From a virus: 64,000 bases of DNA. The notes under the pieces were generated by a model that did not search any database, was not told the DNA's origin, and saw only the letters and a list, made by a program, of their open reading frames with translations. Location: IMG/VR virus record IMGVR_UViG_3300030419_007010, positions 62,001 to 126,000 of that record. One strand, 5' to 3'. Shown one piece after another: positions 20,498 through 30,078 of the stretch; position 1 is the first letter of the stretch; every line of letters starts with the position of its first letter. The translations under genes and the position numbers were made by a program.

Positions 20498-23400
20498 CTA
20501 ACATTCTTCACCTTCTTCGGAAAGTTCTTTTTCTGTTTCTATAGTCTCTACTTCTTCATTTAGCCACTTGTCATAATCATCTCCGAATCCTAACGAAACC
20601 ATTATTAGGTGAATAAACCCTAGAGGCGTAATAGGGGGACCGACGCCCGGGCCCATGGGTGGCGGGGCCCAGCCAATAAATCCTGCACCATATGGAATAG
20701 TTGACGGGAACAGCAAGAAACAGATTATTGGAAGCAAATATGGATCTACTGCTTTCATCGTATTTCTAGTTTTTCTAACAGCCACTCTAAATTCTAAATC
20801 TAACTCAGCTAGTGGATGTATACCCGCTGTCGCATTCTCATATCCCGGCCATGCGCTTCGGCGGGGATCCCCCTCTTGATCAAGAGTTGGTTCTATCCTA
20901 GTTCCTTCCTGGCCGGATTGTCCAGGTAAATAATTGGGTGCTATATAAATTTTTGTTTCTGGCGGCTTAATCCAGTCTTTTTCATTATCATAAAATTGTG
21001 GATAATCTTCTTTAGGATAATTATCTTCGAGAGTTTTTCCGGTCCCGTCGGGAACATCGCCTTTATATTCTCCGTAAAGAAGAGTCAAAGCATCAACCAA
21101 GGCTTGTTTTTTATTTGCCAAATCTTCTTTTAAATCTTGTAATTCTTGTTTTTTAACTTCTTTTTCTACTTGTTGTTCTGCATTAAATGTTGGCATTGCT
21201 TCCACCTGCTGTTCCATAGGTGGAATAGTTTGCTCTATTTGCTTAATTATCATAAAAAGGCCGTCGACTAAGCCCTTGTTAAAATCTACTACAGTCGCAT
21301 GCGCATCGAATGCTGCTTTTTTAACTTCTTCGGCAACTTTAAGAGAAGTTTCAACAATTAATATTATAGCATCGTTAATAGCTTTACCTGTCATAACACA
21401 GGGATCCGTAATTTCGGCCAAGGCTTTCAAAATTAATTTTGGAGTTTCCTTTACAATAGCTTTGAGCTGGTCTTCTAGAGGATTTTCTGGGAATCGACCG
21501 GTTGTAGAAGTGAAGTTTTGCATCTGGCTAAAGCCGACTGGGCCGCCAAAACTATTAATGAAGGGTACTCCGTCCGACAACTTGTCTACATCTCCAAGCA
21601 TATTTCTCATAAATGATAGAATAATTGTCTTTGTTCCGGTAAACTTGCTTAAGTCTTTAATATCAGTATTTGCGTATGAAGCATAAAAAGCATTCAATAA
21701 CAACATTCTTTCGTATTTGAATACATGTTTGAATAAAAATTTAAAATCATCAGACGCATAAAGATTTTTTAAAAGTTTACTATACGCACCAATGGTGCCC
21801 TTATAATACATTGTAACTAACTTATTATCTCCTAGATCACTAATCTTCAAATCCGAAGATTTTGGAGCTAGATCCGCGGCGCGTTCGCACAACTCTTCTG
21901 AAAATTTCCAAACAGGAATTTTTACGTCTGCTAGAGGTATCTTTGTAAACGCGTATCGTTGATTTGCAAGCTCATCCGAACTTTCAGTTTCTGGTGTTCT
22001 ATCTACGGCTCCTAGAAAAGTTTTATGTACCCAAGAAACTCGGCCGATATCTCCTTCATCATAATGATAATCCATGTCGTCCTGTATTTCACCTAAAAGA
22101 TCACATACACCTTTCGCGGTTTGACGAACTAGTGGTGTTTCCGCGCCCACGTATCCATATTTATCATCAGAAAAATAAAGAGGAAATTGATATACTAATC
22201 TTAAACCAAAACAAAAATTATTAAAATAATCATCTACTTTTGAAGTTTCATCTTCAGAAGAGTTTATATACTCTGACATTATTTTGCCCCAAGTATTTAA
22301 ATCAGCGACGCCATATTCATGTATTTTTTCTTTTTTAGCACTAACATTTAAAGAATAGCCAACTACCTCGCCGTTAACTGTAACCTCATTTTCATTAAGA
22401 AGATCCATAAATTTTGGTTTCTTTTTGTTGTATACATCATAAACATTAGCGTCAAGCGTGCTTTCGCCTGCAGTTTCGCTTTCTTTGTGATCAATCCAAA
22501 TATAGGGCTCAAGAACAAACATTCCCGGGTGATCTTTAATCGGCAGATACGCCGAAGATGGGTGTACGCCTGCATCAGAAGTTAAATTGCCACCATTTTT
22601 TTGGTTTGATGGATCCCAAATAATATTTCCTTCATAATCTTCTTGAAGTAGTTTTCTAAAGTCAGCCGAAGGGTTCCAAAACTCATGTCTATCATAGCGT
22701 ACACCTTTATTAATAATATGACTAGGCATAGAGGTGTCAGCTTCTCCAGTCGCGAACTCATTACCGGAACCAAACTTTACTAAATTGGTTACTCCGGCCA
22801 TGGCCGGCCACGTTTTAGAGTTCGTTGCCGGTGATGTAGCAATTGGACCCGGCTCGGTCGACTTATAGCCTCGATCCATCTCACCGACCCATTTAAATAA
22901 ATCCAAATGATTTCTAACTCTTGGAATAAATTTATGTTTCTTTTTATTTGATTTGAACACATTCCAAACAACTTCCACGACTTCTGAATATTCTTGTTTT
23001 AATAAAGTTTTAAACGCGTCGTCGCCGTTGGGCAAAGTGTGTTTTTCGCCCAGGAGATGCATGTGTCCGTCTGCGAATTGAACTAAATAATTTTTAATAA
23101 GGTGAGCATGTCCTGGGTGATCACCTTCTACAATTTCTTTAGCATACCCATTACCTTCCTCGTCGATAACATAAGTATGCACATGGGATATTTCACCATC
23201 AGGAGCGGGGGTCTCAGGGTGCTCTCTTGTTTTTCCGGCGCCGGCGGAAATCGTTTCTTTAATAATCTCTTTTGACTGTTCTAAAATAAACTCAAATATA
23301 TCCGGAACATCTAGCAAAGAGTTTTGTTCTTCTAAAATTGCGTTTTTTATTCTCGCGAAAGTCTGTTCAATAAAGAAATCATCATACAAGAGATTTTTAA

Positions 23401-26400
23401 AATCATATATCGGAATGAGAGGCATAAAATAAAACAATTCTTGAATTATTCCAATTTTTATTCTAGCAGATATTAGGCCGGCTATAGCTGCTTTTTCTAT
23501 TGGCCTTAACTCTCGTCGACTATTTAAACGCGTTTTCTCTCTTTCTTTTAAGTCTCGCATTTGTTTTGACATTGCAGATGCCTGGGAAGCTTCATTTTTT
23601 GCAGCTTCTTTTCTAGGTTTCGTTTTTTTACTCCATTCTTTACAGAGAGCATTTTTTAGCCTTTGATTAATATCTTCTTTAAGAGCATTTATTGTTAAAA
23701 CGCCCTCGCTAAAATCTGGGTTTTCTGGCCAGCAAACTGCAGAATTAGGGAAAAGTTTTCCAAATATTCTTTCAAACGTTTTTAACTCAAATGCAGGAGA
23801 TTGAAGATTAATTTTAGCCATACTCCCTAATATTTTTTGAGTAATGAGCGGATGAGCAAAATTAGTAAAAAAGTCTTGTGACTTTCGTTTCATATTTTCA
23901 CTTAAAGAAACGTCCGGGTATACTTTTTTAATATGATCTTGAATTTTTTGTGTTACAAACTCCCCAAACGCTTTATCCGCAGTGTCGAAATTCAAATCCA
24001 AATTATCTAAAAGAGTTTTATATTCATCTGTGTAGGCAGATTTAAAGTTAATTTCTTTAATTACGTTTGATGAACCGGGAGTATAATCTACAACTCTTCG
24101 ATTGTCTATAACTTTAATATTAAAAGAATCGGCAGGCTCGTTTTCCTGTGTATCGTCGTTTAAAATTTCTAATTGTTTAATTTGATATTTTATAGAACGG
24201 CCAGGGCCGCCGGCTTTAATTAAATCAGGATCATTGTTATTATCTTCAATTTGTTCTAATGTATTAGAAATTATATCTATAGCTTCAGACAGGTTCTGAT
24301 CTCTGGTAGCTAGAAAATCAAATGACTGCGAGTACTTTCGCAATAGTTGGGCAGCTTCTTCATCTTTTCTTGGAATTTTAAGAATATGATAGTTCTCGCC
24401 TTCGACGTCCTTTTCCCAATAAAAATTTTCTTTGTTTTGAAGAGTTTTATAATAATGCGCGAATGTTATAAACTTTCCTAAATTCATAAGTTTGGCAATT
24501 GCGTCGTCTTCACCATCGGGAACTAGTTTTGGAAGCTCGACGATACCGCCATTATCTTCTAGAATACTTTGAGGAAGTGTATTAGGGATAACAAAATCGA
24601 CAGAACCGAGACCTACGAGGGAGAGGTCGGCCGAGCCCCAATTTATTAAATCGTTGTTGGATTTTACTTGACCTACCAAGAGGCTATCAAAAAAGCCACC
24701 TCCTTCAACAACAGAATCTTCTAGTTTTCTGGGAGGAAAAGAAGCTATAGGCAAGAATCCCGGGAGAGGAGAAGCATCAGTAAGAGGATTCCCTTTTGGT
24801 ATAGTCTTAAGAAACTTGGTTTTAACATCATTCTCATCCCAACTTGTATCAAAAGTTACCTCACCAGATAATGCTTCTGGGCGCATCATACCAACCCATT
24901 TTTCTGTTTCGAAACCACTAGCAGCGTTGGTGATATTCAAAAGATCTTCAGGCTTTAGATCTGATAGTAAACTACCAAGACCTCGAAGCTCGCGATAAAA
25001 ACTAATAAGAATATTATCAAATATCGCGTCCATAACAGAATCATTGGCCATTTGAAGGCCAGGAGGAACCCCAGGCATCAAAGCGCCGTCTCCACAATTT
25101 AATGGAGGCATTTTATCATCTAAATATTCGCTAGCGTCTGCTTGTAATAAACCGGCTAAACCTTTGAGCTTATTAAGATCGTTGGCTAGTTGTTCTTTAA
25201 CCTTCTTTGTACATTCATCTTCTGGTAAGCCTGCATCTTTCAGAGCTTGACACTTTTGTTCCGTGCTATATAGATCATTACAGAAATCTTCAGAAACTGT
25301 TACAAATGTTTCAAAATTATCGCAAATTTCTAAATCAAGTTGTGAGCCTAGATCCGAAAAGAAAAATCGTATATCAGACTTTCTAGATAAAGCCGGCATA
25401 TATTCAGGGAAATCTTCCTGAATCAGATCTAATATTGATCCTAAAACAATTTCAGAAGGTTTTCCTTGTAATAAACGACATAATTCTCTAGCCGTTAGCA
25501 TATCTGAAACCTTTCCTAAAAATTCTCGAATTCTATCTGGATGATTGGGAAGATTCCAATTTGCAAAAGCGTCTCTAGGGGGCGGGCCACCTTGCGGGCC
25601 GAAGCCTGGAATTAAGTTTGTAGCTCCGCCAAAGGACTGGCTTTCTTCGTCATCTTCAGCAAAACAATTCTTAAGATAATCATCCAAAACTGCTTTAATT
25701 GTTTTTGCAATTTGTTTTGCCAAGACCGTAACTGTAGCTTTATAGACATCTTTCCAAAATTGATGTGAAATGCCTGCAGGTTCCCAAAAACTTATCGGCT
25801 TGAATGTTGGCCACTCTGGCCACGAAGGCAGCGCTTCACCAAATTCTGGTAAAGAAAAATCTCCACTTAACCATCTTCCTGGTAAGTCCATTCCCATTTT
25901 AACCAAGTCTTCACACAACCTTCTTAAATCGACAAATTCTTTTAATCCTTCGACATATCTTTGAACTTGCTGTGCATTGTCACTCATTGCCCTAGCACCT
26001 GAAGAAATGTAAGATTCTTGGCTTCCTATAGTATCTCCCGCTTGGGCGATAGCTTCAGCTCCGGAAATAATACCATCGGCGACTGCTCCTGGTACTGCGG
26101 CGCCCTCTGCTAATTTACTAGCTGCAACAGGGTCTGGGGCGCCGGATGTAGCAGTCATTAATTCGGTGTTGGTCGCGACAGCCTGACCATAGACTTCTGC
26201 AGAAGAAGCTTCTGGATTATTGGCTGTTACTTCTGTTAGTAGCGCTTGGAATTGTTCATTCTGAACTATCTTTCTAGTTTTTGGATTGCCATACAGAATC
26301 GCAGAGAAGCCGGCGATTCCTATTTCAGTAACAACATAATTAATAATCATCTCGCATATTGCTTCAGGAGTGCTTGGCAAATCATTTTTTTCCAAGATGC

Positions 26401-29131
26401 ACTTAATAATTTCTTCTGCATAAATTTTGATATCAACTTCATTAGCAATTAATTTATAAATCTCGTGAAGTTCCGCTAGTGTTGCAGACAGCGCGGGGTG
26501 TTTTGACAACCAACTAACAGTTTCCTGATCCTTCATTGGATCGCCGACAGCTTCTTGTGAATTTCTTCTTTCTTGTAGAATTATCTCCTTACATTCAGTA
26601 TCTGCTAGAATTCTATTTTCAAACTGTAGTTCTTCTTCAGACATGACAGGAATTCTATCAAACAATTGCATTTTTCTAACACATTCTTCGTATTTTGGAT
26701 CTTTTTTGTTTTTTGAGGGCCTAATCGCTACAATTGGAAATACAAATTTTGATACAAAGTCAATCCACTCGTCAGTCGAAGCAGACTGGCCATCTATGAG
26801 CGCCGTCTCATCTATATCCGCAAATTCAACAGTGATTGTTGCCGGGTATTCATCGCTGACCATTGAGCCGGCAACTGGTGTGCCCGCTTCATTGTAAAAA
26901 CCTTTTGGCCCCGATCTAGTTTCCATATATTCTATTATTCTTTCAGCATAAAGTATAAAAGCCCAAGTTCTTGGAGATACTTTGGTTCTAAGATAATCTA
27001 GCCCAACAATAAAAGGAACTAAATCATTCGGGGGCTCTGGTCTTTCAAACGAAAAATATACAATATTTAATCCAGTGTCTAGTCCAATTTCTAGTTGTGT
27101 ATTATGATTTAAATCAGGTGGTATTGGCATCATCCAATCGGTAACATCCCCTGCTGGCTCTTTAAATTTAATAACCTTGCCGCCCTGGCCTCTGAATTTT
27201 AAAAATTTCTGTATATGTAGTATTGACTCTCTTAAGAGATTTGCTTCTTTTTTGCAGTCCAGCGTTAGTACTTCTCCGCCGGTACTTTTATAAGATTCAA
27301 CGCGGGGATGAAATCTCTCTAATATAGCTGCAACTTGATCAATTTGCTCTATCAAATCTGCAGCAGCACTACGATTGATAGTGTGGATATCCGAACTAGT
27401 TCTTGTTATTTCAGCAGTCAAAGCCCACCACGGCTCGTCTTTGTATTTTACTTCCACGGCTCCGATTGCTTCGTCTTGCCATTCTTTAAGATTTTTATTT
27501 GATAAAGCATCAAACACATTCTGGGGTGCTCCAATCAATACAGAAAGAGGCTTCTTAGAAGGTCGCGTTGAAAGCTCGTATTTAATATAACCGAATGGGC
27601 GCCCATCGGCGCCGGGTCCGTATAGATCATCTGAGACTGAAGTGTCATAATCTTCCACAAGGGAATCTATGTACGCTCTCGTTTGTGAGAACTTTTCTGG
27701 TTCTGGGTTAAGATCTTTACCATAAAATTTTAATAATCTGGCGGCGCCAATATAAACAGCACTCTTTAAATCTTTACTTAAAGCTTCTATTTTCTTATCT
27801 TCTGTTGTTTCTTTTTTGCTACTACTAGGAACATTTACTTTAATAATATAATAATATTCACCCTTCTGGCCTGTATATGGATTAAAATCAACAAAAAGAG
27901 GCTCTTCTTGTTCCAAGATATTGACCCAATTGTCTCCAGAAGTTGATTCAAAAGAAGCTTCGCCAGTAGGTACTACTGGTCCCGGGGGTGGCTCGTTGAC
28001 CTTTAATCTAGGTTTTTCTGTCCCAAATCTAGTTAAGAGGTTTGCATCAATCCACCAGCCAGCATCTTTTAATTTTGGTCCGCCAGGGCCGCCAGTAGTT
28101 GGATTAGATTGAAAACTCTTCCATATAGTCCACCATCTAAATGGGTGTGTAAAATCATGTATATTTTCATTTTTTAGTTCTTCGCCAGTATATGGATTAA
28201 TATAAGACGAATCGAAATATCCTTGTGACTCCAAGACTTTTTGAGGAGGAGCTATTTTACAAAAAGTAGTCCCTTTAATCTTCTTTGATTCAAGAATTTG
28301 TACTTGTGATTTCCAAGGTATAAGAAAATCAACTCCGGCCGGAGCGTCATAAGTCACCCAAATCGTTTCACCTAATTTAGGAAGCTTAGATGATGGATCC
28401 GGACGGCTGTCTGGGTCTAGCTCTGTTTTTAAAAGAGGTAACACTCCGCCAGTCCAGTCTGCTTCCTGTCGATCTGGATGTTCGTATATATGATTGGTTT
28501 TTCTTAAATCCCCTTGTTCATCTGCTGCTGCGATGGCGGCATCAAGATCATCTTCTAGGGCTTCAAAAGCAGCAAGAGAAGCTTCAACATCTTCAATTGT
28601 TTCATCATCGGCGCCGAGATTTGCAAATTCCGGATCTGTATCCGGATGTTTAAGATACATATATTTATGAAAAATATAGTGTGTAGCGCCTTCGAGCTTA
28701 TTAGGGGGCTCATGGTTAACAAGAGCGGGATCATGTGCGGGTCCGGAAGCTTGGTCGGGCGAGTCGGGCGTTTCTATATCGGCAACCGGCGAAGCGTATG
28801 GTAAATGAACTGTATCTCCGACTTTGCCGGCGGTGGCGCCATTAAAATCTTTCCATTCCCCTTGAATAACAATATTATGAAACGGCTTGTGGGGTATGTT
28901 AGTATTCGTGAGATTATAAATCTCCAGCATTGCTTGATATCCCTGGCCCGGGCCGGCTGGAGTATCATTCGGTCCGTTCCAGAAGTTGGGCTCGCTTGCT
29001 TTAATCTTTGAAAAAGGTGGCAATTGCCAAACTCTTTCTACTATTTGAGATAACCCCTCACCCGACTTAATTGTAGTTGTTGGGTCGTTGTTGATGTATT
29101 CTTTACCGTTTATTATTATTTTTGATGGCAT
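20498..29131 (-). CDS. Giant baseplate/tail protein with N-terminal LysM-like domain (2877 aa)
   Basis: A 2877-residue protein. Residues about 15-110 resemble a LysM module (SGEGLSQIVERVW, then ILEIYNLTN-like and VGDTVHLPY at the end). T4 gp53, which clamps baseplate wedges, is described as LysM-like, so this end may do that job. The long middle part is charged and mostly helical. Residues 1983-2025 form a histidine cluster with three H-x-H pairs (HVH, HAH, HMH) that could bind metal. Residues about 2639-2685 are a strong Gln/Glu/Lys coiled coil (QQVEKEVKKQELQDLKEDL), and about 2797-2843 is a hydrophobic stretch (LLPIICFLLFPSTI) that could be membrane-active. It sits between the spike genes and gp25, where T4 keeps hub and wedge genes, so it may be a fusion of several. 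A tape-measure role is less likely given the location. Confidence 0.72.
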   Translation of the reverse strand: MPSKIIINGKEYINNDPTTTIKSGEGLSQIVERVWQLPPFSKIKASEPNFWNGPNDTPAGPGQGYQAMLEIYNLTNTNIPHKPFHNIVIQGEWKDFNGATAGKVGDTVHLPYASPVADIETPDSPDQASGPAHDPALVNHEPPNKLEGATHYIFHKYMYLKHPDTDPEFANLGADDETIEDVEASLAAFEALEDDLDAAIAAADEQGDLRKTNHIYEHPDRQEADWTGGVLPLLKTELDPDSRPDPSSKLPKLGETIWVTYDAPAGVDFLIPWKSQVQILESKKIKGTTFCKIAPPQKVLESQGYFDSSYINPYTGEELKNENIHDFTHPFRWWTIWKSFQSNPTTGGPGGPKLKDAGWWIDANLLTRFGTEKPRLKVNEPPPGPVVPTGEASFESTSGDNWVNILEQEEPLFVDFNPYTGQKGEYYYIIKVNVPSSSKKETTEDKKIEALSKDLKSAVYIGAARLLKFYGKDLNPEPEKFSQTRAYIDSLVEDYDTSVSDDLYGPGADGRPFGYIKYELSTRPSKKPLSVLIGAPQNVFDALSNKNLKEWQDEAIGAVEVKYKDEPWWALTAEITRTSSDIHTINRSAAADLIEQIDQVAAILERFHPRVESYKSTGGEVLTLDCKKEANLLRESILHIQKFLKFRGQGGKVIKFKEPAGDVTDWMMPIPPDLNHNTQLEIGLDTGLNIVYFSFERPEPPNDLVPFIVGLDYLRTKVSPRTWAFILYAERIIEYMETRSGPKGFYNEAGTPVAGSMVSDEYPATITVEFADIDETALIDGQSASTDEWIDFVSKFVFPIVAIRPSKNKKDPKYEECVRKMQLFDRIPVMSEEELQFENRILADTECKEIILQERRNSQEAVGDPMKDQETVSWLSKHPALSATLAELHEIYKLIANEVDIKIYAEEIIKCILEKNDLPSTPEAICEMIINYVVTEIGIAGFSAILYGNPKTRKIVQNEQFQALLTEVTANNPEASSAEVYGQAVATNTELMTATSGAPDPVAASKLAEGAAVPGAVADGIISGAEAIAQAGDTIGSQESYISSGARAMSDNAQQVQRYVEGLKEFVDLRRLCEDLVKMGMDLPGRWLSGDFSLPEFGEALPSWPEWPTFKPISFWEPAGISHQFWKDVYKATVTVLAKQIAKTIKAVLDDYLKNCFAEDDEESQSFGGATNLIPGFGPQGGPPPRDAFANWNLPNHPDRIREFLGKVSDMLTARELCRLLQGKPSEIVLGSILDLIQEDFPEYMPALSRKSDIRFFFSDLGSQLDLEICDNFETFVTVSEDFCNDLYSTEQKCQALKDAGLPEDECTKKVKEQLANDLNKLKGLAGLLQADASEYLDDKMPPLNCGDGALMPGVPPGLQMANDSVMDAIFDNILISFYRELRGLGSLLSDLKPEDLLNITNAASGFETEKWVGMMRPEALSGEVTFDTSWDENDVKTKFLKTIPKGNPLTDASPLPGFLPIASFPPRKLEDSVVEGGGFFDSLLVGQVKSNNDLINWGSADLSLVGLGSVDFVIPNTLPQSILEDNGGIVELPKLVPDGEDDAIAKLMNLGKFITFAHYYKTLQNKENFYWEKDVEGENYHILKIPRKDEEAAQLLRKYSQSFDFLATRDQNLSEAIDIISNTLEQIEDNNNDPDLIKAGGPGRSIKYQIKQLEILNDDTQENEPADSFNIKVIDNRRVVDYTPGSSNVIKEINFKSAYTDEYKTLLDNLDLNFDTADKAFGEFVTQKIQDHIKKVYPDVSLSENMKRKSQDFFTNFAHPLITQKILGSMAKINLQSPAFELKTFERIFGKLFPNSAVCWPENPDFSEGVLTINALKEDINQRLKNALCKEWSKKTKPRKEAAKNEASQASAMSKQMRDLKEREKTRLNSRRELRPIEKAAIAGLISARIKIGIIQELFYFMPLIPIYDFKNLLYDDFFIEQTFARIKNAILEEQNSLLDVPDIFEFILEQSKEIIKETISAGAGKTREHPETPAPDGEISHVHTYVIDEEGNGYAKEIVEGDHPGHAHLIKNYLVQFADGHMHLLGEKHTLPNGDDAFKTLLKQEYSEVVEVVWNVFKSNKKKHKFIPRVRNHLDLFKWVGEMDRGYKSTEPGPIATSPATNSKTWPAMAGVTNLVKFGSGNEFATGEADTSMPSHIINKGVRYDRHEFWNPSADFRKLLQEDYEGNIIWDPSNQKNGGNLTSDAGVHPSSAYLPIKDHPGMFVLEPYIWIDHKESETAGESTLDANVYDVYNKKKPKFMDLLNENEVTVNGEVVGYSLNVSAKKEKIHEYGVADLNTWGKIMSEYINSSEDETSKVDDYFNNFCFGLRLVYQFPLYFSDDKYGYVGAETPLVRQTAKGVCDLLGEIQDDMDYHYDEGDIGRVSWVHKTFLGAVDRTPETESSDELANQRYAFTKIPLADVKIPVWKFSEELCERAADLAPKSSDLKISDLGDNKLVTMYYKGTIGAYSKLLKNLYASDDFKFLFKHVFKYERMLLLNAFYASYANTDIKDLSKFTGTKTIILSFMRNMLGDVDKLSDGVPFINSFGGPVGFSQMQNFTSTTGRFPENPLEDQLKAIVKETPKLILKALAEITDPCVMTGKAINDAIILIVETSLKVAEEVKKAAFDAHATVVDFNKGLVDGLFMIIKQIEQTIPPMEQQVEAMPTFNAEQQVEKEVKKQELQDLKEDLANKKQALVDALTLLYGEYKGDVPDGTGKTLEDNYPKEDYPQFYDNEKDWIKPPETKIYIAPNYLPGQSGQEGTRIEPTLDQEGDPRRSAWPGYENATAGIHPLAELDLEFRVAVRKTRNTMKAVDPYLLPIICFLLFPSTIPYGAGFIGWAPPPMGPGVGPPITPLGFIHLIMVSLGFGDDYDKWLNEEVETIETEKELSEEGEEC

Positions 29132-29141
29132 AATTTATTCT

Positions 29142-30074
29142 TTAATTTGTCTTATTCTTCTTACTCAAAAATGGTCTGTCTTGTGATAACCAGTATATCC
29201 TAAAATTATTAACTGTATTATAAAAATGTTCTATATCCATTTGTGTATCATCTGCTTGTTGAAACATTTTTTGTGGAACTTCAAGAATAGCATCTAGTGA
29301 CGCAAACGTTGGTTTTGCGAAAAAAGGAGAAGGATGATCGTGATGAGCTACAACTTTATTAATAGAAGTTTGATATCTAGTCCAAGTTTGAAAAATAGTA
29401 TTAGCACAATCGATTAAATATAAAATTTCTTCAAACATTAAAGCTAGCTGGTCGCCTTTAACCAGTGGTTCAAGGGCCGCATTTCCCCCGGTTCTGTTGC
29501 CAGCTATCAAGTGAATTCCGCCGATAGTTTCTAATTTACCATTTCTAGAATTAAAACCATCCATTCCTGTCACTAATTTTAAATTCTGCCTCGCCATAAT
29601 TCTAACTTCGTCCGCTTTAATGCCGATCCCGGATACTGCTTTTGGTTTTGGTCGCGGTTTTAAGCCAAAATAATCATCAATATCAGTTTTTTGGCTAATA
29701 TATATTCTTGCTGCATCTCTTTTGAAATCTGGATTTACAAACTGTGTTTCAAAATTAACTTCTCGGCACGGATGTCGGCCGACTACTATATCGATAGATC
29801 CGCATTGAGTATCTCCCTTACCACCATAGCCACTAGCTCTTCCAGATCGACGGTCTCGGCCGACTACTATATAAGCATTGTTTGCATTACTTGAACCTTC
29901 AACAACTTCTTCATAATCTGTTTTAATAAATATTGCGGACTGATCTACCGGTTTTTCTCCTGCAACTCCGCTTAATTTAAGCGTAACTAACTGTTCAGGA
30001 GTTAAATTTTTAAAAGTTACTTTATCTTCAGAAGATAAGCACTCTTGATCAATAGAGGGAATTTTTTTAGTCAT
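29142..30074 (-). CDS. Putative baseplate spike/hub-associated protein (310 aa)
   Basis: The 310-residue product contains ISQKTDIDDYFGL, followed by GIGIKADEVRIMARQNLKLV. That alternating I-K-A-D/R-I-x-A-R/L-K-L-V pattern is typical of the triple beta-helix end of gp5/VgrG-type spikes. Just after it come GGIHLIAGN and PLVKGDQL, a phrase I remember from the C-terminal parts of spike proteins in T4-like marine phages. The C-terminal third is helical with a His-rich AHHDHPSPFF segment. The gene lies four bases after the 871-residue spike-enzyme gene. I infer a needle or spike subunit, or a chaperone of it. There is no clear Shine-Dalgarno, so translation may be coupled to the upstream gene. Confidence 0.6.
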   Translation of the reverse strand: MTKKIPSIDQECLSSEDKVTFKNLTPEQLVTLKLSGVAGEKPVDQSAIFIKTDYEEVVEGSSNANNAYIVVGRDRRSGRASGYGGKGDTQCGSIDIVVGRHPCREVNFETQFVNPDFKRDAARIYISQKTDIDDYFGLKPRPKPKAVSGIGIKADEVRIMARQNLKLVTGMDGFNSRNGKLETIGGIHLIAGNRTGGNAALEPLVKGDQLALMFEEILYLIDCANTIFQTWTRYQTSINKVVAHHDHPSPFFAKPTFASLDAILEVPQKMFQQADDTQMDIEHFYNTVNNFRIYWLSQDRPFLSKKNKTN

Positions 30075-30078
30075 TTTA

